From NCBI GenBank assembly GCA_017474455.1, contig JAFVHP010000041.1:1-42756 (forward strand): a stretch of DNA of 42,756 nt. The letters run 5' to 3'. The stretch is from Lachnospiraceae bacterium (lineage in GTDB: Bacteria; Bacillota; Clostridia; Lachnospirales; Lachnospiraceae). Shown here piece after piece: positions 16,724 through 23,602 of the stretch. The notes beneath the pieces were generated by a model. That model searched no databases. It was given only the letters and a program-made list of their open reading frames with translations, and was not told the DNA's origin. Made by a program: the position numbers and the translations under genes. The first letter of the stretch is position 1, and the number at the start of each line of letters is the position of its first letter.

Positions 16724-17362
16724 TCACGCCCTGCGGTATCTGGTCATATACTTCAGCAGCTGGTCCAGCACAAATCCGGTTGCCAGTGACAAAATGGCCA
16801 CTGCCCCGCCTCCGATGATCAACAGATCATAACGCAGCAGGTTAAGGCCCGAAAAAATGATAACGCCAAGGCCTCCCGCCCCGATATACGAGGCGATCGT
16901 CGCGGACGCCACGATCTCGACCGCCGCTGTCCGGATGCCCGCAAACATCTGCGGGAAGGCCAGCGGCAGTTTTACACGGAAAAAGATCTGCGCGTCAGAC
17001 ATGCCCATCCCCCTGGCGCCTTCTATAAGATCAGCAGGAAGGTTCAGGAAGGCCTGGATCGTATTGATCAGGATCGGCGGCATTGCCAGGATGACAAGCG
17101 CCACCAGTGCGGGGCGGATCCCCGACCCCATCAGCGGGATCAGGAAGGCCAGTACTGCTAATGACGGCACGATACGGAGGAAACCGAACAGTCTTTCCCC
17201 GATCGTCCTTCCGATACGGTAACGGTACAAAAGGATGCCGAGCGGTACTGTGATGATAAGGGCGATCATAAGCGCAAGCAGACTCACGCCGATGTGCTGC
17301 CCCGCGTAACGCCAGAATTCTCCGCTTCTGTTCTGAAAGTAATAGACTATCTTTTCCAGCAT
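16724..17362 (-). CDS. OpuC/OpuB-type ABC permease (first permease)
   Basis: 212-residue partner of the permease at 14331, with about six hydrophobic segments, EAA loop EGARGMGMSDAQIFFRVKLPLAFPQMFAGI and IGAGGLGVIIFSGL. ATG 17362 lies 19 bp after the dehydratase stop, so the transporter is transcribed with it; the binding protein begins 92 bp downstream. Gene order permease, binding protein, ATPase, permease differs from the classical opuCABCD order. Confidence 0.9.
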   Translation of the reverse strand: MLEKIVYYFQNRSGEFWRYAGQHIGVSLLALMIALIITVPLGILLYRYRIGRTIGERLFGFLRIVPSLAVLAFLIPLMGSGIRPALVALVILAMPPILINTIQAFLNLPADLIEGARGMGMSDAQIFFRVKLPLAFPQMFAGIRTAAVEIVASATIASYIGAGGLGVIIFSGLNLLRYDLLIIGGGAVAILSLATGFVLDQLLKYMTRYRRA

Positions 17363-17381
17363 CTTTCTTCCGCCGTCTGCT

Positions 17382-18563
17382 TTATGAGATAACTGTCTTT
17401 ACAAGTGCTTTTTCCATCGCTTCACCGGTCAGTTCCTGGCCGATCCCCGGCCGGTCGGGAACAGAAAGCCTGCCTCCAAGGGGCTGGTCATCATAGATAC
17501 AGAGATCCCTATATGCCGGGGAAAGGCATGTGACGATATGCTCATGGATCAGGAAATTGGGGACAGCGCTTTCAAGCTGCACCGAAGCGGCCGTTATGAT
17601 CGGGGACCCGCTTAGGTGGGTCTGAATGTTCACATCAAAGGTATCCGCCATATCACAGATCTTTTTCGTCTCCGTGATCCCGCCGCTGCTGCCCACATCG
17701 GGCTGTGCAACGGCAAGCGCACGCGCTTCAAAGAAGTTCGCGAATGCCCTTTTTCCGTAGATCCTTTCACCGCCGGCGACCGGGACGGAACACCGGGATG
17801 CGAACTCCGCGCAGTTCTGTACTTCTTCCTGTGTACAGGGTTCTTCAATAAAAAAGGCTCTGTACGGCGCGCAGACATCCGCCAGGGAAAGAGCGGCTTC
17901 CTTATCAGTAAAACCGTGGTTTTCGAGCAGGATATCGACATCTTCACCGACCGCTTCCCTGACCGCTTTCATCCGCCGTTCGGCTTCCCGCAGGACCTTC
18001 CCGGGCAGCGGGCCCTTCAAAATGCCGTACCGGGATCCGTCGGGTGCGTACGTCAGAAGATTGACCTTCACCGCGTCGTATCCGTCCGAAACAGCGGCCG
18101 CGGCCTGTTCGGCCAGAAGGTCCGGTGAGTATCCCTTCCCTCCGGTGATCCCTTCCTTAGACCAGCCGAACTGGATCTGGCTGGCATAGGCGCGGAGACT
18201 ATCACGCATCCTGCCTCCAAGCAGCGTACCGACAGATACGCCCAATGCCTTTCCGCGGATATCCCAGACTGCGATATCGATCGCACTGATCGCGCTCATG
18301 ATCGCGGCACCGCCGCCCTGTCCCCAGAAAGAATCGTAATACATCCGGTTCCAGATGGCTTCATGCGCCATCGGATCCATTCCGATCACAAGCGGAGCTA
18401 TCTCGCGGATCATCCCCAGCGCGCCTTCCGGGCCGCTGGAAAAGCCAAGAGACGCTTCGCCGTACCCGGTGATCCCTTCATCTGTCAGGATGCGGGTCAC
18501 GACCGGGCGGAAAGACGGTTTTCCTATATTCAGAATATAAGCTTCCACAGTTATTATCTTCAT
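17382..18563 (-). CDS. Mandelate racemase/muconate lactonizing enzyme-type dehydratase (enolase superfamily)
   Basis: 393 residues with the full enolase-superfamily architecture. An N-terminal capping domain (VEAYILNIGKPSFRPVVTRI) is followed by a barrel carrying K166-V-N168, metal ligands E214 (LLENHG), E240 (FFIEEP) and E266 (AGGERIY), and histidines H216 and H316 (QTHLSGSP). The H216/H316 pair with E ligands resembles the acid/base set of D-galactonate and related acid-sugar dehydratases, so dehydration of a sugar acid is the best guess. Family members linked to quaternary-amine transport can instead epimerise betaines. It heads an operon with an OpuC-type importer. No Shine-Dalgarno precedes the ATG, and the -10 element lies only 8 nt upstream, suggesting a leaderless message. 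Confidence 0.85.
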   Translation of the reverse strand: MKIITVEAYILNIGKPSFRPVVTRILTDEGITGYGEASLGFSSGPEGALGMIREIAPLVIGMDPMAHEAIWNRMYYDSFWGQGGGAAIMSAISAIDIAVWDIRGKALGVSVGTLLGGRMRDSLRAYASQIQFGWSKEGITGGKGYSPDLLAEQAAAAVSDGYDAVKVNLLTYAPDGSRYGILKGPLPGKVLREAERRMKAVREAVGEDVDILLENHGFTDKEAALSLADVCAPYRAFFIEEPCTQEEVQNCAEFASRCSVPVAGGERIYGKRAFANFFEARALAVAQPDVGSSGGITETKKICDMADTFDVNIQTHLSGSPIITAASVQLESAVPNFLIHEHIVTCLSPAYRDLCIYDDQPLGGRLSVPDRPGIGQELTGEAMEKALVKTVIS

Positions 18564-18571
18564 AGGGTTTT

Positions 18572-18580
18572 ATTATACCA
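18572..18580 (-). promoter_or_regulatory. Extended -10 promoter of the dehydratase/ABC operon
   Basis: TGG (18580-18578) followed by TATAAT (18577-18572) on the minus strand, a TG-N-TATAAT extended -10. No clear -35 is visible. Only AAAACCCT separates the hexamer from ATG 18563, so the transcript should begin at or within 1-2 nt of the start codon. Confidence 0.7.
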
Positions 18581-18606
18581 TACCCCGTGAACCTGCTCCG
18601 CGCACA

Positions 18607-18635
18607 TTGCTAATAAGATGCACAGGCGGTATCTT
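18607..18635 (+). promoter_or_regulatory. Possible promoter of the esterase gene
   Basis: TTGCTA (18607-18612), 17-bp spacer, TATCTT (18630-18635), about 54 bp upstream of ATG 18689. Confidence 0.45.
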
Positions 18636-18688
18636 TATATTAAGGCGGAAGACAGCAATGCAAAGACTTAAAACAGGAGGAACGGATT

Positions 18689-19471
18689 ATGGCAGTTATC
18701 AGAATGAATTTCTTATCGCAGGCGATCGGGATGCAGACAAACGTGACGATCTGCCTTCCCACCTATTCTTTCGCGGATACCATGCAGGGAAGAAAGGATG
18801 TCTATGTGCCGGGGATGAAATACCAGGTACTCTATCTGCTTCACGGCGGTCTGGGAGATGACAGTGATTACCTGCATTTCACCAACATCACCCGCTACGC
18901 GGACGAGCATAAACTGGCCGTGGTCATGCCGGCTGATTACAACATGGGTTACGAAGACAATGAAAAAGGACAGTTCATGACTTACGTGGCAGAAGAACTG
19001 CCGAAGATGTGCCAGGCGATGTTCCCGATCTCAGGCAAGAGGGAGGATAACTTCATCGGCGGCCTGTCAATGGGTTCCATGGGTGCACAGAAGATCGCGG
19101 TGAAGTATCCGGAGCAATATGCGGCAGTGCTTGCCATGTCCGCCGGCGCGTTTGGGCTCGAATTCGAGAAGAAAAAGAAAGAAGCCGGCGAAGAGCTGGT
19201 CTTTCTGGACGAGACTATCGCGGCACGGAAAACATTTGAAGAAAACCTTGCTGCCGGAAAGTCTTTCCCGAAGTTCTTTATGACCTGGGGCGATCAGGAT
19301 TTTGTCCGCGAAGGGCATCAGGAATCCTGTGAATATCTGGAAGCGCATGGTCTGGACGTTTTCACGGAGATCGTCCCCGGCTACAGCCACGAATGGGATT
19401 TCTGGGACCTGACCCTCAGGAAAGCTTTTAAAGAGTGGCTGCCCATACGCCACGAAGCGATCTATCCGTAA
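18689..19471 (+). CDS. Alpha/beta-hydrolase esterase (EstA/FrmB-like)
   Basis: 260-residue cytoplasmic esterase of the tributyrin-esterase / S-formylglutathione hydrolase-like group. The fold is shown by QVLYLLHGGLGDDSD (oxyanion region), the nucleophile elbow G-L-S127-M-G in FIGGLSMGSMGAQK, a likely acidic residue in FFMTWGDQDFVREG and the catalytic histidine in VPGYSHEWDFWD. The start ATG 18689 follows ACAGGAGGAACGGATT with an 8-nt spacing. It is 42 bp ahead of the methyltransferase gene and probably co-transcribed. In gut anaerobes such enzymes often deacetylate sugars or oligosaccharides, but substrate assignment here would be a guess. Confidence 0.88.
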   Translation: MAVIRMNFLSQAIGMQTNVTICLPTYSFADTMQGRKDVYVPGMKYQVLYLLHGGLGDDSDYLHFTNITRYADEHKLAVVMPADYNMGYEDNEKGQFMTYVAEELPKMCQAMFPISGKREDNFIGGLSMGSMGAQKIAVKYPEQYAAVLAMSAGAFGLEFEKKKKEAGEELVFLDETIAARKTFEENLAAGKSFPKFFMTWGDQDFVREGHQESCEYLEAHGLDVFTEIVPGYSHEWDFWDLTLRKAFKEWLPIRHEAIYP

Positions 19472-19513
19472 AGGCCGGACACCGCCGGGTCACACACAGC
19501 AGGATAAACACGT

Positions 19514-20035
19514 ATGGTATATACACAGTATTATGAATCGCCGCTGGGCCTGATCACGCTGGAAAGCGACGGCGAAGCCCTGACGGGGCTGTGGTTTGAA
19601 GGACAGAAGTATTCTGCCAGGCCGCAGGATGCTGAACATGAAGACAGGCTGCTGCCGGTCTTTACCCAGACCGGCAGATGGCTCGATATTTATTTTAGCG
19701 GGAAAGAACCGGACTTCACCCCGCCTCTTTCCATGCAGACAACGCCTTTCCGCAAGGCAGTCTGGGAGATCATGCTGACGATCCCTTACGGGCAGACGAT
19801 GAGCTACGGGGAGATCGCCCGCAGGATAGCCATGCAGAGAGGGATCCCCCGTATGGCGGCACAGGCTGTCGGCGGCGCAGTAGGCCACAATGCCATCTCC
19901 ATTATCATCCCCTGCCACCGCGTCATCGGCGCAGACGGTGACCTTACCGGATATGGCGGTGGGATCGATAAGAAGATACAGCTGCTGACTCTTGAGAACG
20001 CTGATATGTCAGCGATGTTTTACCGGCCGCGGTAA
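19514..20035 (+). CDS. ogt: Methylated-DNA-[protein]-cysteine S-methyltransferase
   Basis: 173 residues, the size of Ogt. It repairs O6-alkylguanine by irreversible transfer of the alkyl group to its own cysteine. The acceptor is C134 in the diagnostic IIPCHRVIG motif; upstream are PFRKAVWEIMLTIPYGQTMSYGEIA and AVGGAVGHNAIS, the recognition helix and asparagine hinge. The N-terminal half is a short RNase H-like domain as usual. It follows the esterase by 42 bp and is ended by a hairpin shared with the convergent secreted-protein gene. Confidence 0.95.
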   Translation: MVYTQYYESPLGLITLESDGEALTGLWFEGQKYSARPQDAEHEDRLLPVFTQTGRWLDIYFSGKEPDFTPPLSMQTTPFRKAVWEIMLTIPYGQTMSYGEIARRIAMQRGIPRMAAQAVGGAVGHNAISIIIPCHRVIGADGDLTGYGGGIDKKIQLLTLENADMSAMFYRPR

Positions 20036-20084
20036 CCTGTCAGTGAAGCCGTGTTCACTATAGCAGGTATACTTACTTCATCTG

Positions 20085-20126
20085 AAAAACTCCCGGACCG
20101 GATGCATAAGCATCGATCCGGGAGTT
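20085..20126 (-). terminator. Intrinsic terminator shared by convergent genes
   Basis: AACTCCCGGA (20088-20097) pairs with TCCGGGAGTT (20117-20126). On the minus strand the stem is followed by TTTTT, ending the secreted-protein gene. On the plus strand the same hairpin follows ogt but lacks a good T-tract. Confidence 0.8.
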
Positions 20127-20187
20127 CTGTTATCAATACATCATATCTGCACAGATCCGGCTAAGTTCCTGTGCCGGCGGAGACTGA

Positions 20188-22569
20188 TCAGTATCCGCTG
20201 ATCTGTCTTCTGCCGAACCGGCCGGAAAGGAACAGGAAGCCGGCATAGCCTTCTTCATTCATCAATCCGGACACGCTGGATGCGGGAGGTATAACTACCT
20301 CATACATCTTCCCGCCATCTCTATAATCGATAACAAGTCTTACATCCGGGCGTTTTGCGAGTTCATTCCAGACGACCGAATAAAAGCTGATCCATTTTTC
20401 CGTCCTGATAACAACATCAGCGCCGGGCCTTGCGTTCCTGATCCTTACTGCCGCATCCTTATTGAATGCCGCATAACCGGAGATCGGGATCCTCTGGGCT
20501 ACCGAACCGCATTCGGTACATTCGTATACCATCTCGCCGTCGATAGTCGGTGTCGCTTCCCTCGTCACATTCCATACATAGTTGTGTTCATGGTGGTATT
20601 CTGCGGGAGGTTCAGGCTTAGGTTCCGGTTTCGGCTCAGGCTTGGGTTCAGGCTTAGGTTCCGGTTTGGGTTCCGGATCGGGTTCGGGCTTAGGTTCAGG
20701 TTCTTTGTCTTTAAACTTATAAATGATCGTTTTATATGGCGTATTGACTTCAGAAACATTTACCGTGTATGTTCCGGTAATATCACAATCCGTATGCACT
20801 ATGGCGGCAGCATTTGGATCTGCGACAGCCCAGGTAACGGAAATATCCGCCTTGCCGCTGCCGTCCAGGTCAATGTCCTTGGTCCCTTCGGGGAGAGTAA
20901 ATCCGGACTCGCCCCACTGACGGTTATATACATACACATCATCCGGAATCGAAGCAGAACCGGATGTCAGATCGATGGTACAGGTCTGGCGGTCGGCCGT
21001 TATGATCTCAAAGGTCACTGCTTTCGCAGGCATGACAAGGCCGCCGTCATATTCGAAAATATCGATGCTTATTCCTTCAAAGGTAATGTCCGTGACATAC
21101 TTTCCTTCAGGAGGCGTATCATATCCGATATAGACCGTATCACCTTCCGCTGCTTCAGTGATCACTGCAGTCTTTTCATGATCGCTGTATGCGTGGCCTC
21201 CGCCGACGACCGTGATCGTATACACGGCAGGCTCAATGACTTCGGTCCAGCCAGCGTATACTGTTTTTGTCTCCTCCAGCCCGAGAGTGAAATCAAATGC
21301 CTCGGTGCACCCCTTATCGTTGAACCAGCCGTCGAAAGTCCAGCCTTCAGCCACCGGATCCTCAGGTTTTGCGGGCTTTTCACCTTTATCTATGGTCTGT
21401 GCCTCCGGAGCCGTACCGTGTCCCTGCACATCAAAACTCAATATGACCTGAACATCCGCAGCGGCAATTTCAAATTCTGTCTTCAGGAGGATCTCCCCGG
21501 CAAATTTCATACCGAGTGTGTGCGTCCCGGAGGAGAGAGTCTTCAGATACTCTTCCTTCAGCGTCAGTTTTACACTGCCCTCCGTAACGTCATAATTGGC
21601 AGGATCCAGCGTTTCGCCATCCATGGTAGCACCCTGGAAGTTGGCATAGCTGGTATCACTGTCTCCATTTCCTTTGGCAGTAAAATCCAAATCTCCCGTA
21701 CCGTCCCATTCTGAAGGCGTTTCTGTCCACGAATACGGCTGCTTCCACAGGTATTTGACCGTAAAATCATGATCTATATACTCATGGATGCCCATGGGCG
21801 GTTCGGAACGGTGGCCGTCTATTTCCAGCGCGTCAAATTCCATTCCCTCGGGTGGTGTTACGATATCGTCCGTCGGTTTGTTGATGAAATAAGCTTCTCC
21901 GTTGTTCTGATAGGGCACATATACGTAATCCACCCAGTTTGTGCCCTTCGTTCCGCCATTCGCGTCGTATGTGATCTTATATAACGACTTCCACAGGTAT
22001 TTGACCGTAAAATCATGATCGATGTATTCATTGATGCCCATGGGCGGTGCGGAACGGTGTCCGTCTATTTCCAGCGCGTCAAACTCCATTCCCTCGGGTG
22101 GTGTTACGATATCGTCCGTCGGCTTGTTGATCAGATAAGCTTCTCCGTTGTTCTTATAGGGCACATCTACATGATCCACCCAGTTTGCGCCCTTCGTTCC
22201 GCCGTTCGCGTCGTATGTGATCTTATATAACGACTTCCACAGGTATTTGACCGTAAAATCATGATCGATATATTCATTGATGCCCATGGGCGGTGCGGAA
22301 CGGTGTCCGTCTATTTCCAGCGCGTCAAACTCCATTCCTTCCGGCGGTGTTACGATATCGTCCGTCGGCTTGTTGATCAGATAAGCTTCTCCGTTGTTTT
22401 TATAAGGCAGATCCACATGATCAACCCAGTTTTCGCCCGTTGTTCCGCCGTTTGCGTCAAATGTGATCCGGTAAGTCTCATCTGCGTGCACCGTCAGACG
22501 AAATCCCGGCAGCAGGGCTGCTATCAGGCAGATCATAAGCAGCAGGCTCAGCAGTCTCTTCCCTTTCAT
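20188..22569 (-). CDS. Large secreted repeat protein with InlB B-type repeat and Pro-Glu-Lys linker
   Basis: 793 residues from ATG 22569 (GGAG 8 nt upstream). A signal peptide (MKGKRLLSLLLMICLIAALL ... VHA) is followed by three near-identical 82-residue repeats (33-278), each opening Y-K/R-I-T-F/Y-D-A-N-G-G and ending FTVKYLWK. Next comes an X-module-like Ig region (YDVTEGSVKLTLKEEYLKTL, SSGTHTLGMKFAGE), then a Listeria/Bacteroides-type InlB B-repeat (EGWTFDGWFNDKGCTEAFDF) and a region beginning TITVVGGGHAYSD. A proline-rich EPKPEPKPEP linker follows, then an ECTECG pair and a novel C-terminus ending GRFGRRQISGY. No LPXTG, transmembrane tail or other anchor is seen, so it is probably released or held non-covalently. 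A role in surface adhesion or envelope interaction is inference from the repeats. Confidence 0.85.
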   Translation of the reverse strand: MKGKRLLSLLLMICLIAALLPGFRLTVHADETYRITFDANGGTTGENWVDHVDLPYKNNGEAYLINKPTDDIVTPPEGMEFDALEIDGHRSAPPMGINEYIDHDFTVKYLWKSLYKITYDANGGTKGANWVDHVDVPYKNNGEAYLINKPTDDIVTPPEGMEFDALEIDGHRSAPPMGINEYIDHDFTVKYLWKSLYKITYDANGGTKGTNWVDYVYVPYQNNGEAYFINKPTDDIVTPPEGMEFDALEIDGHRSEPPMGIHEYIDHDFTVKYLWKQPYSWTETPSEWDGTGDLDFTAKGNGDSDTSYANFQGATMDGETLDPANYDVTEGSVKLTLKEEYLKTLSSGTHTLGMKFAGEILLKTEFEIAAADVQVILSFDVQGHGTAPEAQTIDKGEKPAKPEDPVAEGWTFDGWFNDKGCTEAFDFTLGLEETKTVYAGWTEVIEPAVYTITVVGGGHAYSDHEKTAVITEAAEGDTVYIGYDTPPEGKYVTDITFEGISIDIFEYDGGLVMPAKAVTFEIITADRQTCTIDLTSGSASIPDDVYVYNRQWGESGFTLPEGTKDIDLDGSGKADISVTWAVADPNAAAIVHTDCDITGTYTVNVSEVNTPYKTIIYKFKDKEPEPKPEPDPEPKPEPKPEPKPEPKPEPKPEPPAEYHHEHNYVWNVTREATPTIDGEMVYECTECGSVAQRIPISGYAAFNKDAAVRIRNARPGADVVIRTEKWISFYSVVWNELAKRPDVRLVIDYRDGGKMYEVVIPPASSVSGLMNEEGYAGFLFLSGRFGRRQISGY
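21736..22473 (-). repeat. Three tandem 246-bp coding repeats
   Basis: Three in-frame 246-bp (82-codon) units inside the secreted-protein gene. They are nearly identical at DNA level, including shared synonymous positions, which points to recent duplication or gene conversion. Differences concentrate in a few codons such as DHVDLPYKNN versus DYVYVPYQNN. Confidence 0.92.
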
Positions 22570-22747
22570 AACTGTCTCCATTCCGGAACGCAAATTATGA
22601 CAATGCAGCTATTTGTTGATAAACCGATTCCCTTCTGCTGTCAGACGAACCGGGGCGTTCCATTCCGGGCTTTCAGCTTCAGGAATATAATTACTCATAG
22701 TAAGTATACTATATATAACTGTTCAGGGAAATCCGGATCTGCAGGGC

Positions 22748-22778
22748 TTGACCCTTACGTAACGTCATAGTTTATAGT
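22748..22778 (+). promoter_or_regulatory. MerR-type promoter with 19-bp spacer
   Basis: TTGACC (22748-22753), a 19-bp spacer containing TTACGTAA and TATAGT (22773-22778). Over-long 19-bp spacing with an internal dyad is characteristic of promoters twisted open by MerR-family activators, here presumably autoregulation of the gene at 22804. A GTG start at 22777 would fall inside the -10 and is rejected. Confidence 0.75.
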
Positions 22779-22803
22779 GGTGGCAGAAAGGAATGGTTCT
22801 GAT

Positions 22804-23562
22804 ATGAGCGATATGAAAACTGTCCATGAAGTGAGCCGGATCACGGGCATCAGCATCCGGACACTCCAGTATTATGACAGGATCGGACTCCTTGCCCCTG
22901 CCGGATACACGGATTCCGGCTACCGGCTTTATGACGACAGCTCTCTTGCAAGGCTGCAGATGATCCTTCTTTTCCGTGAGCTGGAATTCCCTCTCAGGGA
23001 TATCGGAAGGATCATCGACAGTCCGGATTTTGACCGCATAAGGGCACTGGAGCAGCAGATCAGGCTTCTGGAAATGAAAAAAGAACACATGGAGGATCTG
23101 ATCCTCCTCGCACGCAGAATGAAAACGACAGGGGGTAAAAACATGGGAAACAGCTCAACGAACGACTTTACGGCATTCGACACTTCAAAGATCGATGAGT
23201 ATACAGAAAAAGCCAGGGCATCCTGGGGAAATACTCCCCAGTGGAAAGAATTTGAAGAAAAATCGAAAGTAAGATCCAAAGCAGAGATGAACAAAGCCGG
23301 GGAACAGATGATGAAAGAGATATTCGGAGCATTCGGCAGGATCAGAAAACAAGATCCCGGCTCCAAAGAAGCACGGGATCTTGTAAAGAAACTGCAGGAC
23401 TTTATTACAGAACACTTCTATACCTGTACAGACGAGATCCTAAGGAGCCTCGGCAAAATGTACGCGGGCGGCGGAGAATTCACTGCCAATATAGATGCCG
23501 CCGGCGGTGAAGGCACCGCTGAATTCGTTCACCGTGCCATCGAGAGCTTCTGCGGGAAATAA
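22804..23562 (+). CDS. MerR-family regulator with TipAS antibiotic-recognition domain
   Basis: 252 residues from ATG 22804. Residues 1-75 are the MerR winged helix (VHEVSRITGISIRTLQYYDRIGLL, SGYRLYDDSSLARLQMI), then a dimerisation coiled coil (ALEQQIRLLEMKKEHMEDLILLARRM). The rest (about 120-252) is a TipAS domain (TEKARASWGNTPQWKEFEEKSK ... FIRKQDPGS-like helices ... GGEFTANIDAAGGEGTAEFVHRAIESFC). TipAS-type regulators bind thiopeptides and other drugs and activate promoters with long spacers. The promoter just upstream has that form, so autoactivation is likely. No transporter is co-oriented next to it; a weak hairpin and a T6 run follow the stop. The divergent neighbour is the secreted repeat protein. 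Confidence 0.92.
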   Translation: MSDMKTVHEVSRITGISIRTLQYYDRIGLLAPAGYTDSGYRLYDDSSLARLQMILLFRELEFPLRDIGRIIDSPDFDRIRALEQQIRLLEMKKEHMEDLILLARRMKTTGGKNMGNSSTNDFTAFDTSKIDEYTEKARASWGNTPQWKEFEEKSKVRSKAEMNKAGEQMMKEIFGAFGRIRKQDPGSKEARDLVKKLQDFITEHFYTCTDEILRSLGKMYAGGGEFTANIDAAGGEGTAEFVHRAIESFCGK

Positions 23563-23602
23563 GCTGTCCGGTACGGCCGGGTCTGTACTTTTTTGGTTTC
23601 AT

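Noticed and set aside
1731-20035. Genome-wide recoding of TAA as sense
   Set aside because: Several intact genes here end in TAA at the family's normal length, so the two internal TAA codons are better explained as lesions or sequencing errors.
20584-21714. Long plus-strand frame opposite the secreted repeat protein
   Set aside because: A shadow of a minus-strand gene with a signal peptide and coherent domains; its RFRFRLR composition comes from the opposite PEPKP codons.
22777-22803. GTG start for the MerR/TipAS gene
   Set aside because: It falls in the -10 hexamer at 22773-22778; ATG 22804 lies downstream of the predicted transcript start.
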